A stretch of 33,075 bases of DNA from Streptomyces diastatochromogenes (GCA_001418405.1 LIQL01000305.1:1-33075), one strand, 5' to 3'; shown: positions 17,111-25,298, counted from the stretch's first letter. Numbers and translations: made by a program. Notes: generated from the sequence alone by a model not told the origin.

Positions 17111-17688
17111 GCTACCGGCACATTGCCCTGATGGGTCGAGCCGGCTCCGGAAAGGACACAGCAGCCGCTCGGCTCGTCTCGACCTATCAGTTCGTGCGGG
17201 TGGCGTTCGCAGACCCGCTCAAGGACTCCGCCCTACGGCTAGACCCGATCGTCGGGGCCGAGGGCACGCCCCTGGGGGCGCTCCCGATCCGGCTGTCAGA
17301 CCTGGTGAAGCGCAACGGGTGGGACCGAGCGAAGCGGGAGTATCCCGAGGTGCGCCGCACCCTTCAGCGCATGGGCCAGGCCGTCCGCGAGCACGACCCC
17401 GACTACTGGCTACGGCTGGCCCTGGACAAGGTCAAGACCGCCGAGCGGTGGGGGCTTCCTGTGGTCGTCTCCGATGTGCGCTACCCCAACGAGGTGGCTG
17501 CGCTGCGGGCCGCTGGTGCACTGCTGGTGCGTGTGGACCGGCCGGGGCTCGACGAGCACCAGGACCAGGCGGCCGAGCACGTCAGCGAGACCGCGCTAGC
17601 CGGCTACGAGGTAGACGCGGTGCTGACCAACGCGGGCACGCTCGCCGATCTTGACGCCCTGGTGGACGCGCTCGCGGTCCGCCGCTGA
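17107..17688 (+). CDS. Deoxynucleoside monophosphate kinase
   Basis: A 193-residue P-loop kinase starting at GTG in the overlap with the holin stop. The N-terminus HIALMGRAGSGKDTAAARL is a Walker A motif with the GKDT ending common in phage dNMP kinases; VAFADPLKDSALRL and the segment TLQRMGQAVREHDPDYWLRLAL follow, then the core strand VVVSDVRYPNEVAALRAAG, which binds the substrate. It phosphorylates dNMPs to dNDPs to feed phage DNA synthesis. It begins the DNA-metabolism block. Confidence 0.85.
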   Translation: MSYRHIALMGRAGSGKDTAAARLVSTYQFVRVAFADPLKDSALRLDPIVGAEGTPLGALPIRLSDLVKRNGWDRAKREYPEVRRTLQRMGQAVREHDPDYWLRLALDKVKTAERWGLPVVVSDVRYPNEVAALRAAGALLVRVDRPGLDEHQDQAAEHVSETALAGYEVDAVLTNAGTLADLDALVDALAVRR

Positions 17689-17803
17689 CCAGCGGGTGAC
17701 GGGGTGGTGAAAGTGGCCCCTGTCTTTCTTTCTCTTGGTTTTTTCTTGTTCACCAAAAAAGTAAGGCTATTTCGTCACCTCATCACCCCTCGCCCCGCTG
17801 GTC
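17687..17803 (+). repeat. Long imperfect inverted repeat around an AT-rich core
   Basis: Arms at 17687-17715 and 17775-17803 start from GACCAGCGG and its perfect complement CCGCTGGTC and continue as related blocks (GACGGGGTGGTGAAAGTG against the complement of CACCTCATCACCCCTCG). The ~59-nt core contains T-rich tracts (CTTTCTTTCTCTTGG, TTTTTTCTTG) and CCAAAAAAG, far richer in A/T than its surroundings. It lies between the kinase and the Cas4-like gene. It could be an origin, a regulator-binding region or a terminator; none of these is shown. Confidence 0.55.
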
Positions 17804-17835
17804 GGACCCAAGCACAGCAATACGAGGGGGAACCA

Positions 17836-18669
17836 ATGGCCGGAGCTATCCGGACGATTCAGCGCGGGGGCTCACGGTGGTACGTGGACCCGGTAACCGC
17901 GATCAAGTACCCGGGCGTTACCAGCATCGTCGCCATGCTGCCCAAGCCATTTCTTGTCTGGTGGGCGGCGCGGATGACCGCGGAAGCGGCGGTGTCGAAT
18001 CTGCCCGCTGTGGCGTCGATTGCCGAGCGGGACGAAGCGGGGGCCGTGGACTATCTGCGGAACGCCCACTCGCGGTACACCAAGCTCCGCGCCCGTATCG
18101 GCTCGGAAGCGCACGACCTTTTCGAGCGCATGGCGAGGGGCGAGGCCATCGGCCGAGTGCACCCGGACCTAGAGCCGTACCGCGAGGGGTTCGCCGAATT
18201 CCTGGACGTGGTGCGCCCCGAGCTGGTCCGCGCGGAAGATATCGCGTGGTCGGACACGCACGGATACGCGGGAAGCTTTGACGCGATTCTTCGCGTGCGG
18301 CTCGGCGAGGACGGAAAGCCCGACCACGTGTCCGGGGAGTGGCACACGCTCATTGTCGATTGGAAGACGAGCAAGAGCACGTACCCCGACGTGGCGTTGC
18401 AAATGAGTGCGTACGCGCACGCCGACAAGATCGTTGCCCCGGACGGGACTTCCGAGCCCATGCCGGAATTCGACGGTGCGGCGGTGCTCCACATCACGCC
18501 GGAAGGCTGGGAATTCAAGCCCGTACGGATCGACCGCGAGGTTTTTGACACCTTTCTGACGCTGCGGAAGGTGTTCACGTGGGACCGCGAGACCTCTAAG
18601 TCCGTGATCGGCCGGGCGATTGCCGAGAGCGCCCGCCGGCTCATCACCGGAACGCAGCGCCGCGCGTAG
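17836..18669 (+). CDS. Cas4/RecB-like PD-(D/E)XK exonuclease
   Basis: A 277-residue nuclease. Catalytic residues are visible: Asp149 in GSFDAI, Asp175 and Lys177 in IVDWKTSK, and Gln189/Tyr193 in DVALQMSAYAHA, the QxxxY motif of the RecB/Cas4 family. The N-terminus has PGVTSIVAMLPKPFLVWWAA, a usual family feature. No Cys cluster for an iron-sulphur centre was seen, so it is closer to RecB-type than to true Cas4. It probably takes part in phage recombination or replication-end processing. I prefer the ATG at 17836 with GAGGGGGA ahead of it; the frame is open from 17704, but that part crosses the inverted repeat. Confidence 0.8.
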   Translation: MAGAIRTIQRGGSRWYVDPVTAIKYPGVTSIVAMLPKPFLVWWAARMTAEAAVSNLPAVASIAERDEAGAVDYLRNAHSRYTKLRARIGSEAHDLFERMARGEAIGRVHPDLEPYREGFAEFLDVVRPELVRAEDIAWSDTHGYAGSFDAILRVRLGEDGKPDHVSGEWHTLIVDWKTSKSTYPDVALQMSAYAHADKIVAPDGTSEPMPEFDGAAVLHITPEGWEFKPVRIDREVFDTFLTLRKVFTWDRETSKSVIGRAIAESARRLITGTQRRA

Positions 18670-18691
18670 CCGCGCCGAGCACACCCAAGAC

Positions 18692-18727
18692 AAGGGCGAC
18701 GCCGCGCCGAGCGGCCCGCCCTTTTTT
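18692..18727 (+). terminator. Intrinsic terminator before the gp3-like gene
   Basis: AAGGGCG pairs with CGCCCTT (18692-18698 with 18717-18723), and CCGC/GCGG pair inside it; the T-run is 18722-18727. A 12-bp direct repeat (GCCGCGCCGAGC at 18669 and 18701) lies around its left arm. The gp3-like ATG is 30 nt downstream. Confidence 0.75.
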
Positions 18728-18756
18728 CATGCCCAAAATCAGGGGGAATTCCCAGC

Positions 18757-19452
18757 ATGGCTATTCGCATTTTTGAGACCGATCCTTCCGCCAAGCCTAA
18801 GGCGACGTTTTCGGATGACACCGTGGGCCGCTTCCATGGAGGTAAGCAGGAGAACGGCATTCCCGTCGCGCTGTCTGAGTGGCGCGTGACGACCGGTGAC
18901 CCGGAGGTTGCCGCGGCTGTTGCACAGCTCATGGGCGGTACTCCGGTTGAGACCGATTCCACGTCGGAAAACTTCATCGAGATTCTGACCGAGCGGGATA
19001 AGGTCAAGGTCGTTCTTTCCGGTCCGGACGCGATTTCCTCGGACCTCAAGCTGTGGAACGGCTCGGCGCTTATCCACCACTGCGACGGAATCGAGTTCCT
19101 TTCCCCGGACGAGGACAAGGGCAAGCGGTGCCGTTGCCCGGAACTCATGGAGGACCGGAAGGCAGCCGCTAAGGCGAAGCGGGGCCCGTCCCCGGCTATT
19201 GCCGTAACGTTCCGTCTCGCCGAGGACTACGACCTTGGCCTTTTCCGTCTCCAGACTGGTTCGTGGAAGCTCGCTGAAGTTCTTCACGAGGTTGAGAACG
19301 CCCTAGACCGCGTGGGCGGGGAAACTCTCGCCGAACTGTCGCTAGAGCTGGTGGAGTACACCACGAAGAAGGGCCGCGACGTGAGCTACCGGAAGCCCGT
19401 TATTCGCGTGCTCAAGTCGTGGTCGGACGCCATTGCCGAGCCGAAGTTTTAG
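18757..19452 (+). CDS. phiC31 gp3-like protein (recombination directionality factor family)
   Basis: A 231-residue protein. The N-terminus AIRIFETDP and the blocks VGRFHGGKQENGIPVALSEWRVTTGDPEVAAAVAQLMGG and FRLAEDYDLGLFRLQTGSWKLA resemble, as I recall it, phiC31 gp3, the factor that reverses the phage integrase. Many homologues occur in phages without such an integrase, so an older role in replication (for example ssDNA binding) is likely. Here it lies in the replication block and no integrase is seen. It has a CRC motif (KGKRCRCPELM). T-ending codons are frequent, as in the capsid gene, which suggests strong expression. Family assignment is from memory and should be treated as probable. Confidence 0.6.
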   Translation: MAIRIFETDPSAKPKATFSDDTVGRFHGGKQENGIPVALSEWRVTTGDPEVAAAVAQLMGGTPVETDSTSENFIEILTERDKVKVVLSGPDAISSDLKLWNGSALIHHCDGIEFLSPDEDKGKRCRCPELMEDRKAAAKAKRGPSPAIAVTFRLAEDYDLGLFRLQTGSWKLAEVLHEVENALDRVGGETLAELSLELVEYTTKKGRDVSYRKPVIRVLKSWSDAIAEPKF

Positions 19453-19466
19453 GCGAGGTTTTGCAC

Positions 19467-19751
19467 ATGGGTAAGCGCGGAGTTGTCACTGACTACGGCG
19501 GCGAGGAACTTTACCGCGGAGACCTGATCTCGTATGCAGCGCGGCAGGGAAATCGGGTCCGGATGGCTGACGCCATTATTGACCGGGTGACTACACGGCT
19601 CGTTGACGGCCGGCTACGTCCGATGCTGCGAGTCAGGCCGACCGGAACCGAATCGGGTTTCGCTAAGCGGCGGTCGCTCCGTAAGGAGTGGATTACCACG
19701 GAGCATGTGCGGCTCATCATGCCGGACGTAACCGGCGAGCGAGACCAGTAA
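19467..19751 (+). CDS. Hypothetical early protein, 94 aa
   Basis: A 94-residue protein following the gp3-like gene by 14 nt. It is basic, and the pattern EELYRGDLISYAARQGNRVRMADAIIDRV suggests a small beta barrel like those that bind nucleic acid, but I do not recognise a family. The ATG at 19467 is chosen over an earlier in-frame start at 19419 because that lies inside the gp3-like gene. AGGCGAGG gives a modest ribosome site. A terminator follows. Confidence 0.6.
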   Translation: MGKRGVVTDYGGEELYRGDLISYAARQGNRVRMADAIIDRVTTRLVDGRLRPMLRVRPTGTESGFAKRRSLRKEWITTEHVRLIMPDVTGERDQ

Positions 19752-19763
19752 TACGCACGACAG

Positions 19764-19808
19764 AAAGGGCCGGAGAAACCCCACGGGGCGACTCCGGCCC
19801 TTTCCTTT
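19764..19808 (+). terminator. Intrinsic terminator, perfect 12-bp stem
   Basis: AAAGGGCCGGAG pairs perfectly with CTCCGGCCCTTT (19764-19775 with 19792-19803). The loop holds CCCC and GGGG blocks that can pair with each other. TCCTTT follows, and the ribosome site AGGGGGA of the next gene begins at once. Confidence 0.85.
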
Positions 19809-19818
19809 AGGGGGACGT

Positions 19819-20001
19819 ATGGAACTCACGATTACGGAGCAGAGCGCACCGCCGCTTGGGGATGTGCGGGAACTGCGCACGGGGGATGTGCTGCGACTGG
19901 TGCCCGGATACGAGCGCCGACCGGACTGGGTGCGATATCTCGCCGCTGCTGCTCATGCCATGGCACGGGGCGCGCAAATTCGGCGAGGGGGCGACGAATG
20001 A
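19819..20001 (+). CDS. Hypothetical protein, 60 aa
   Basis: A 60-residue protein with a good ribosome site (AGGGGGACGT) directly after the terminator. It reads LRTGDVLRLVPGYERRPDWVRYLAAAAHAMARG, a short beta segment and an amphipathic helix. It ends in an ATGA overlap with the following small membrane protein. No family recognised. Confidence 0.55.
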   Translation: MELTITEQSAPPLGDVRELRTGDVLRLVPGYERRPDWVRYLAAAAHAMARGAQIRRGGDE

Positions 20002-20114
20002 GCCTCCCGCATGAGCCGTTCGGGCTCGTCCTAGTGCTCGTCCTCGCGGGCACCGTGGCTACGGCGCTCGCCTTGGTGGCGCTGCTCGGGTGGGGGTGGA
20101 TCAAGCGTGGCTAA
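19998..20114 (+). CDS. Single-helix membrane protein, 38 aa
   Basis: A 38-residue ORF starting in an ATGA overlap with the previous gene and ending in an overlap with the next GTG. Residues 8-33 are one long hydrophobic helix (FGLVLVLVLAGTVATALAL...), closed by a basic WIKRG end. The overlaps at both ends argue that it is translated. It has no recognised family; a membrane-anchored accessory or lysis-related role is possible. Confidence 0.55.
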   Translation: MSLPHEPFGLVLVLVLAGTVATALALVALLGWGWIKRG

Positions 20115-20628
20115 TTTCAACAAGCGACGAGGAACCGCGTGGGAATCCGCTGTCCGCGACTACCTGAACGGGTTCCTTGACTTGGTGGACGAGACCGGGG
20201 CATTCCGTAACCCGCTCTCGGGCGAGAACATCCGCCGAGCCGCACAAGAGGGGGCGAAGGATGTCGGCGACATCCACGCGGCCCCGTTCGTCATCGAGGC
20301 AAAGGACGTGAAGAGCCCCGCGGTTCCAACATGGCTACGACAAGCAGACGTCGAGGCCGTGCACGCGGGTTTCCCGTTCGGCGTGGTCGTGCACAAGACG
20401 CGGGGCGCCAACGTCCGCACCGGTCGCGTGCACATGAGTATCCGGACGTGGACACGGGTTCGGCTCGCCCTCGGGCAGACCGCCCGGGACATGTCCGAGC
20501 GGTACGGGTTCAGGGTCAGCGTCCGCGGGCTCGACTCCGGCCGCTGGTACCTGACGACCGACGTGGAGCGGTTCGCCGCGCTGCTGTCCGATCTGCGGGC
20601 GGGGGTGAGCGCTCGTGATGCTCGCTGA
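20107..20628 (+). CDS. Holliday-junction-resolvase-like nuclease
   Basis: A 173-residue PD-(D/E)XK-type nuclease starting at GTG. Visible catalytic residues: Glu13 in GTAWESAV, Asp52 and Asp55 in KDVGDI, and Glu64-x-Lys66 in FVIEAKD, with a helix and strand AVHAGFPFGVVVHK after them. This matches Hjc-like and phage VRR/resolvase-type nucleases. It would resolve branched DNA formed in replication and recombination. It overlaps the primase gene by 14 nt. Its specific substrate is inferred from the family. Confidence 0.7.
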   Translation: MANFNKRRGTAWESAVRDYLNGFLDLVDETGAFRNPLSGENIRRAAQEGAKDVGDIHAAPFVIEAKDVKSPAVPTWLRQADVEAVHAGFPFGVVVHKTRGANVRTGRVHMSIRTWTRVRLALGQTARDMSERYGFRVSVRGLDSGRWYLTTDVERFAALLSDLRAGVSARDAR

Positions 20629-23050
20629 TCTGCTGGCCCGCTTCGATCAGGTGACGGACCAGGCGGACGGCGGTTTCCTCGCCGCATGCCCCGCACACCA
20701 GGACTCGCGCCCGAGCCTGCGTATCTGGCGGGGCGAGGACCTGAAAGCTCGCCTCACGTGCCGGGCCGGCTGCAACACGGCGGAGGTAATCAAGGCTGTG
20801 GGGCTCACCTGGTCCGACTTGTTCGACGTTGCCGGCCCCGGTGCCACTGTCCCGGCCGAGCGACCCGAGCTGGTCCCCGTCGCGCAGACGGCGGCCCTCG
20901 CCGCGTACGTGGACCGGTGCTCACTCGCCCTCGGGGACTACCGGTCCGAGTGGTCCGAGCGGGCACGGGCGTACCTCGGCGACCGGTTCGGGCTCGACCT
21001 GGAGACCGCCGCGGAACTCGGGGTCGGAGTGGACGACGGGCACCAGGGCGCCGACTTCCCGCACCTGTCGCGCGCATACCGCGCTTACGCACGGCTGACC
21101 GTGCCACTCCGTGGGTTCGACGGGGTGACCCGTGGTCTACAGGGGCGGGACCTGACCGGGGACTGTCCGGGGCGGTGGGTGTCCCTGATGAACCCGCGCG
21201 GGTACAGGTGGGCCCCGTACGGCGTGATGCGGGGGCAGGGCGGATACGGAACGGTCCTGATCACCGAGGGCCCCGGGGACGGTCTGACTGCTGTTGCCGT
21301 GGGCTATGACGCGGTGGTCGTCCGGGGTGCCTCGCTCGCCGGCTCGCCCGAGCTGGTTGCCGAACTCGCCGAGGGGCTGCGCGGACAGCTCGTCATCATC
21401 TGTGGGGACAACGACCGTGCGGGCAACGGGTTTTCGGCTCGACTCGCCGAGGGACTGACCGCCCACGGAGTCACGGCCCTGGTACTCGACATTCCGCACC
21501 CGGGTGACGATCTGACCGACTGGCGCGAGCGGAACCCCGCCGCGTTCCCCGCCGAGCTGCACCGCGCAGTCAAGGCGGCCCGACCCGCGAGGGACACCGC
21601 CGAGCGGGAAGCGGCAGCCCGTAACGCCGAACTCGCCACCCGCACCGGAGCCGACACCGTGTCTCGCGACCAGGGCGCGGAAGCGGCGGACATCCTCTCG
21701 CGGCTGGTCGGGCAGTTCGGCGAGTCCGACGCGATGAACGCTCACGCGCTAGTCGCATGGAGCGGGGGCAGGATCCGCTACGCATCCGGACTCGGGTTTT
21801 ACACCTGGGACGGTCGCGTATGGGTCCGGTCAGACATGCGGGTCCGGCAAGAGATCCACCGCATGGGCGCCGCCCTGGTGCTCGCGGGACAGAACCAGTT
21901 GGCGCGCGGATTCACGATGACTTCCCGCATTGACGCGCTGCTGACCGAGTTGTGTTCCGTTCCCAACGTCAGTATCAACGCGACCGACTTCGACGACCGA
22001 CCCGACCTGTTGAACTTCCGCAACGGCACGGTCGATCTCCGCACGGGCCGACTCCGCCCGCACGACCAGGCCGACCTACTCACGTACGCACTCGATATCG
22101 ACTACGACCCGCACGCCACGTGTCCTCGGTGGGAAGCATTCCTAGAGGAAATCTTTCCCGGGATGCCGGACATGCCCGCGTACATTCAGCGCATGGTCGG
22201 ATACGGAATCACGGGCCACACCACCGAACAGGCATTTTCGGTTCTGTGGGGCAAGGGCGCCAACGGTAAAAGCGTTCTCGTGGACACGCTGACTTCCGTT
22301 TTCCGGGCCATTTCGCGGACGACCCCTTTTAGCACGTTCGAGGAACGCAAGAGCGGCGGTATCCCCAATGATATTGCAGCTCTGCGGGGCGCCAGGCTCG
22401 TTATGGCGTCCGAGGGTGAGAGCGGAAAGCCTATGTCGGAATCAATCCTTAAGCGGGTCACCGGTAAGGACATGATCTCGGCAAGGTTCTTGCGTCAGGA
22501 ATTCTTCGAGTTCCGCCCGTCGTTCCTGCTGCTGTTGGCGACGAACCATAAGCCAAAATTCAAATCGCAGGATGAGGGGCTTTGGCGACGAGTCAAGCTG
22601 ATCCCATTCAAGCGGTGGTTTGCCCCCGCCGAGCGAGACCCCGCGCTAGATAGGAAGCTGCTCGCCGAGGCCGAGGGAATCGCCGCGTGGGCGGTGGCCG
22701 GGGCGGTGGCCTGGTATCGGGACGGACTGCAAGACCCGCAGGTCATCACGGGGGCATCGCAGGAGTATCGCGAGACCTCTGACCCGCTCGCTGGGTTCCT
22801 GCCAGGCGTTCTGGAGTGGGCCGACGAGTCTGTGACCATGACCGGCAACGATTGCTTTAACACGTATTTGGAATGGTGCGAAGCCGAAAACCTACCTGGG
22901 CGTGAACGGTGGACTCGCCAGGCGTTCTATTCGGCTATGGAGGAACGAGGGGCTACGAAGAAGCGCACAAACAAGGGCATTTCCTTGGGATGCCTTCGCC
23001 TCGCCGGCGTGGGCCCCGAGCAGACTGGCCCGGGAATCTTCGGTAACTGA
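20615..23050 (+). CDS. Primase-helicase (CHC2, TOPRIM, D5/SF3 helicase)
   Basis: An 811-residue replication protein. Residues 25-53 form a CHC2-type zinc finger (Cys25, His28, Cys49, Cys53). The TOPRIM part has Glu218 in LITEGPGDG and Asp265/Asp267 in CGDND, the metal-binding residues of primer synthesis. After a linker comes a D5/P4-like region and an SF3 helicase with Walker A GKGANGKS at 546-553 and the following segment RLVMASEGESGKPM...LLLLATNHKPKF. It opens the fork and primes synthesis for the DNA polymerase encoded next. The start is GTG at 20615 or ATG at 20618; both lie in the end of the nuclease gene. A terminator follows. Confidence 0.92.
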   Translation: MMLADLLARFDQVTDQADGGFLAACPAHQDSRPSLRIWRGEDLKARLTCRAGCNTAEVIKAVGLTWSDLFDVAGPGATVPAERPELVPVAQTAALAAYVDRCSLALGDYRSEWSERARAYLGDRFGLDLETAAELGVGVDDGHQGADFPHLSRAYRAYARLTVPLRGFDGVTRGLQGRDLTGDCPGRWVSLMNPRGYRWAPYGVMRGQGGYGTVLITEGPGDGLTAVAVGYDAVVVRGASLAGSPELVAELAEGLRGQLVIICGDNDRAGNGFSARLAEGLTAHGVTALVLDIPHPGDDLTDWRERNPAAFPAELHRAVKAARPARDTAEREAAARNAELATRTGADTVSRDQGAEAADILSRLVGQFGESDAMNAHALVAWSGGRIRYASGLGFYTWDGRVWVRSDMRVRQEIHRMGAALVLAGQNQLARGFTMTSRIDALLTELCSVPNVSINATDFDDRPDLLNFRNGTVDLRTGRLRPHDQADLLTYALDIDYDPHATCPRWEAFLEEIFPGMPDMPAYIQRMVGYGITGHTTEQAFSVLWGKGANGKSVLVDTLTSVFRAISRTTPFSTFEERKSGGIPNDIAALRGARLVMASEGESGKPMSESILKRVTGKDMISARFLRQEFFEFRPSFLLLLATNHKPKFKSQDEGLWRRVKLIPFKRWFAPAERDPALDRKLLAEAEGIAAWAVAGAVAWYRDGLQDPQVITGASQEYRETSDPLAGFLPGVLEWADESVTMTGNDCFNTYLEWCEAENLPGRERWTRQAFYSAMEERGATKKRTNKGISLGCLRLAGVGPEQTGPGIFGN

Positions 23051-23063
23051 ACCAACCGCATAT

Positions 23064-23104
23064 GGGGGCTGTTCACCTTCACTGGTGGGCGGCCCCCTTT
23101 TTTT
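23064..23104 (+). terminator. Intrinsic terminator before the polymerase gene
   Basis: GGGGGC (23064-23069) with GCCCCC, and CACC with GGTG, form a strong stem; seven T follow (23098-23104). The polymerase ATG is 16 nt after the T-run, with AGGGGGAAGC as ribosome site. Confidence 0.85.
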
Positions 23105-23120
23105 GCTTTCAGGGGGAAGC

Positions 23121-24974
23121 ATGATCGAGCTACGGCATGACGTAGCCGGCGAGACCGTCACTGTGCACGTGCCCGAGACTACTGGGGATCTAGTCAAGTT
23201 CCGCAATTGGCTTGACCGGTCGCGCGAGCGGGGCCCTATCGCCATTGACACCGAGACCACGGGATTGGAGATATTCAGCCCCGCCTTTCGGCTCCGTACA
23301 GTCCAGTTCGGCGACGAGCGTGACGCGTGGGTGATCCTGTACGAGCGGGGCGGATATCACGAGTCATACGCCCGTGACGCGCTCTTGCGCTGCCGGGAAA
23401 TCCAGATTCACAACGCGTCCTATGACTGGCTCGTCCTCGGGCAGTGCGCCGGAATTCCTATGGAAGACCTAACACCGTGGACCACGGATACCCGCATCCT
23501 GGCGGCGCTCTGCGATCCTCGGCAACCGTCCGAGGGCGGGGCAGGAACGGCGCTCAAACCCCTATCCGCGAAGTGGGTAGACCCGGCGGCCCCGGACACT
23601 CAAGGAGGGCTTACCAAGGTTTTCAACAGCCTCGGATTCACCAAGGAAACCGGGTGGGCGGGAATCCCGCTGACGCACCCAACTTTTTTGCTCTATGCGG
23701 GTCTCGACGTGATCCTGACCGCTCGGCTTGCCCCCGTGCTCCGCCGTGAGCTGGTCCGGCTCGGCGTGCGCCCCGAGCTGGTGACGTACGAACACGAGCT
23801 AGCTCGGCTCTGCGCGGTCATGCAGCGTCGGGGGCTGCTGGTGGACCAGGACTACGCGGCCCCGCTCGCTCGCCGGCTCGCCGAGGAGGCCGAACGGTTC
23901 GGCGCGGTGGCAGCCCGGTACGGGGTCGTGTCGGTCGGCAGCCCCGCACAGGTTGCGGAAGCGCTGACCGCCATGGGAGAGACGCTGACCGAGCGGACAG
24001 ACTCGGGCGCCATCAAGGTGGATAAAGCCGTGCTGTTACCCCTCGCGGACCTGGACCGGGACTGGCAGCGCATCGGGGCCCGCGAGCCAAACCTGTTGGC
24101 CTACGCGGTACTTCGGGCGAAGCGTGCCGCGAAGTGGGGCGGGACCTACGCCGAACGGTTCATGAACAAGCTGTCCGCCGCGGGACGCATACACCCGGTG
24201 ATCTCACCACTCGCGGCACGCACGGGCCGTATGTCGGTGACGGACGGGCTGCACCAGCTACCGAGTTCGGATCATCTGATCCGGCGCGCGATCCTCGCCG
24301 AGCCCGGACACGTCATGATCTCGACTGACTTTCAGGCGATTGAAATGCGGGTCCTCGCGGCACTCGCCAACGTTCGCAGGATGAAAGAGGGGTTCCTAAG
24401 CGGTGGCGAGAAGTTCGATATCCACGCCTATACCGCCCGCCTGATCAAGGGTGACGCTGCCACCCCGAGAGACCGGAAGGTATTCAAGGGCGCGGGATTC
24501 GGGAAGGTTTACGGAGGCGGAATCAAGACCATCGCACGGCAGACCGGTGCGACGGAAGCAGAGATTGCGCAAGCCGTAGCCGCCTATGACCGAGCCTTTC
24601 CCGAAATTAGGCGTGCGTCGTCCCGCTGGCAGCGCGAAGCTTTTCAAAACGGCATGGTCTTTGTCTCGGCCACGGGGCGCCGGCTTCCTTTGGATCGGGA
24701 CCGCAGTTACGCCGTGGTCAATTACGCATGTCAAAGCGTCGCGAGGGACGTCCTCGGGCAAGCAATGCTGAACGCGGAATCTGCCGGGCTGCTCGAATAC
24801 TGCCGCTTGCCTATCCATGACGAAATTCTCGCGTCGGCTCCGAGCGAGGACGCTGCGGACGTAGCACGCGAGTTTGAGCGCTGCATGACGTGGCCCCTGT
24901 ACGGGGTCCCGATCGAGGCTGACGCCGAGGTTGGCGGGCGCTCGTGGGGGTCGCTGTACGGGGCTGACTACTAG
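23121..24974 (+). CDS. Family A DNA polymerase (Pol I-like)
   Basis: A 617-residue replicative polymerase. The 3'-5' exonuclease part has Exo I IAIDTETTGLE (residues 40-50), Exo II HNASYDWL (97-104) and Exo III YAGLD near 195. The polymerase part has motif A STDFQAIEMR (Asp403), motif B RKVFKGAGFGKVYGG and motif C IHDEIL near residue 570. There is no 5'-3' exonuclease domain, as usual in phages. The ATG at 23121 is preferred because of AGGGGGAAGC; the frame is open from 22902, but that part overlaps the primase gene and terminator. The gene holds one TTA codon (24036-24038), rare in Streptomyces and read by the bldA tRNA. Confidence 0.95.
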   Translation: MIELRHDVAGETVTVHVPETTGDLVKFRNWLDRSRERGPIAIDTETTGLEIFSPAFRLRTVQFGDERDAWVILYERGGYHESYARDALLRCREIQIHNASYDWLVLGQCAGIPMEDLTPWTTDTRILAALCDPRQPSEGGAGTALKPLSAKWVDPAAPDTQGGLTKVFNSLGFTKETGWAGIPLTHPTFLLYAGLDVILTARLAPVLRRELVRLGVRPELVTYEHELARLCAVMQRRGLLVDQDYAAPLARRLAEEAERFGAVAARYGVVSVGSPAQVAEALTAMGETLTERTDSGAIKVDKAVLLPLADLDRDWQRIGAREPNLLAYAVLRAKRAAKWGGTYAERFMNKLSAAGRIHPVISPLAARTGRMSVTDGLHQLPSSDHLIRRAILAEPGHVMISTDFQAIEMRVLAALANVRRMKEGFLSGGEKFDIHAYTARLIKGDAATPRDRKVFKGAGFGKVYGGGIKTIARQTGATEAEIAQAVAAYDRAFPEIRRASSRWQREAFQNGMVFVSATGRRLPLDRDRSYAVVNYACQSVARDVLGQAMLNAESAGLLEYCRLPIHDEILASAPSEDAADVAREFERCMTWPLYGVPIEADAEVGGRSWGSLYGADY

Positions 24975-25204
24975 ACGGCTCTGCGACCGACAATTCAACC
25001 CCCAATTTAGTTGCCCTCTTCGCAATCACGGCTCGGATACGACTCGTGACCTGTCTCCTCCTCTTGGTGCAGCTCGCTCGCGGAGATCTCATTCCTACGA
25101 AGGATGTGCACACAGAAACTTCACACGGAGTGACGCAAAAATCTCAAGTGGAGGCATGATTCCGCAGCTATGACGCCTAACGCCTGATTTGAAGTGTTTT
25201 AACA

Positions 25205-25264
25205 GCATTGCCGCTTGCGCTCGCGATTCCTAAATTCGCCACTCAAGCGGAGATAAGGCAATGC
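25205..25264 (+). ncRNA. Candidate structured RNA stem
   Basis: GCATTGCCGCTTG (25205-25217) pairs fully with CAAGCGG (25244-25250) plus GCAATGC (25258-25264) if seven bases (25251-25257) bulge out, with one shared G-C step at the junction. Four bases later a perfect terminator hairpin begins. This could be the 3' part of a small phage RNA or a leader. The promoter was not found, so the call is tentative. Confidence 0.35.
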
Positions 25265-25268
25265 GCAA

Positions 25269-25298
25269 GCCCCGTCCCGCAACCGGGACGGGGCATTT
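25269..25298 (+). terminator. Intrinsic terminator, perfect 11-bp stem
   Basis: GCCCCGTCCCG (25269-25279) and CGGGACGGGGC (25284-25294) around a CAAC loop. The tail is ATTTCC, so the T-run is short. It would end transcription from the polymerase gene or release a small RNA. Confidence 0.75.

Noticed and set aside
17836..18669. True Cas4 of a CRISPR system
   Set aside because: No iron-sulphur cysteine cluster and no cas genes or repeats; it fits a phage RecB-like nuclease.
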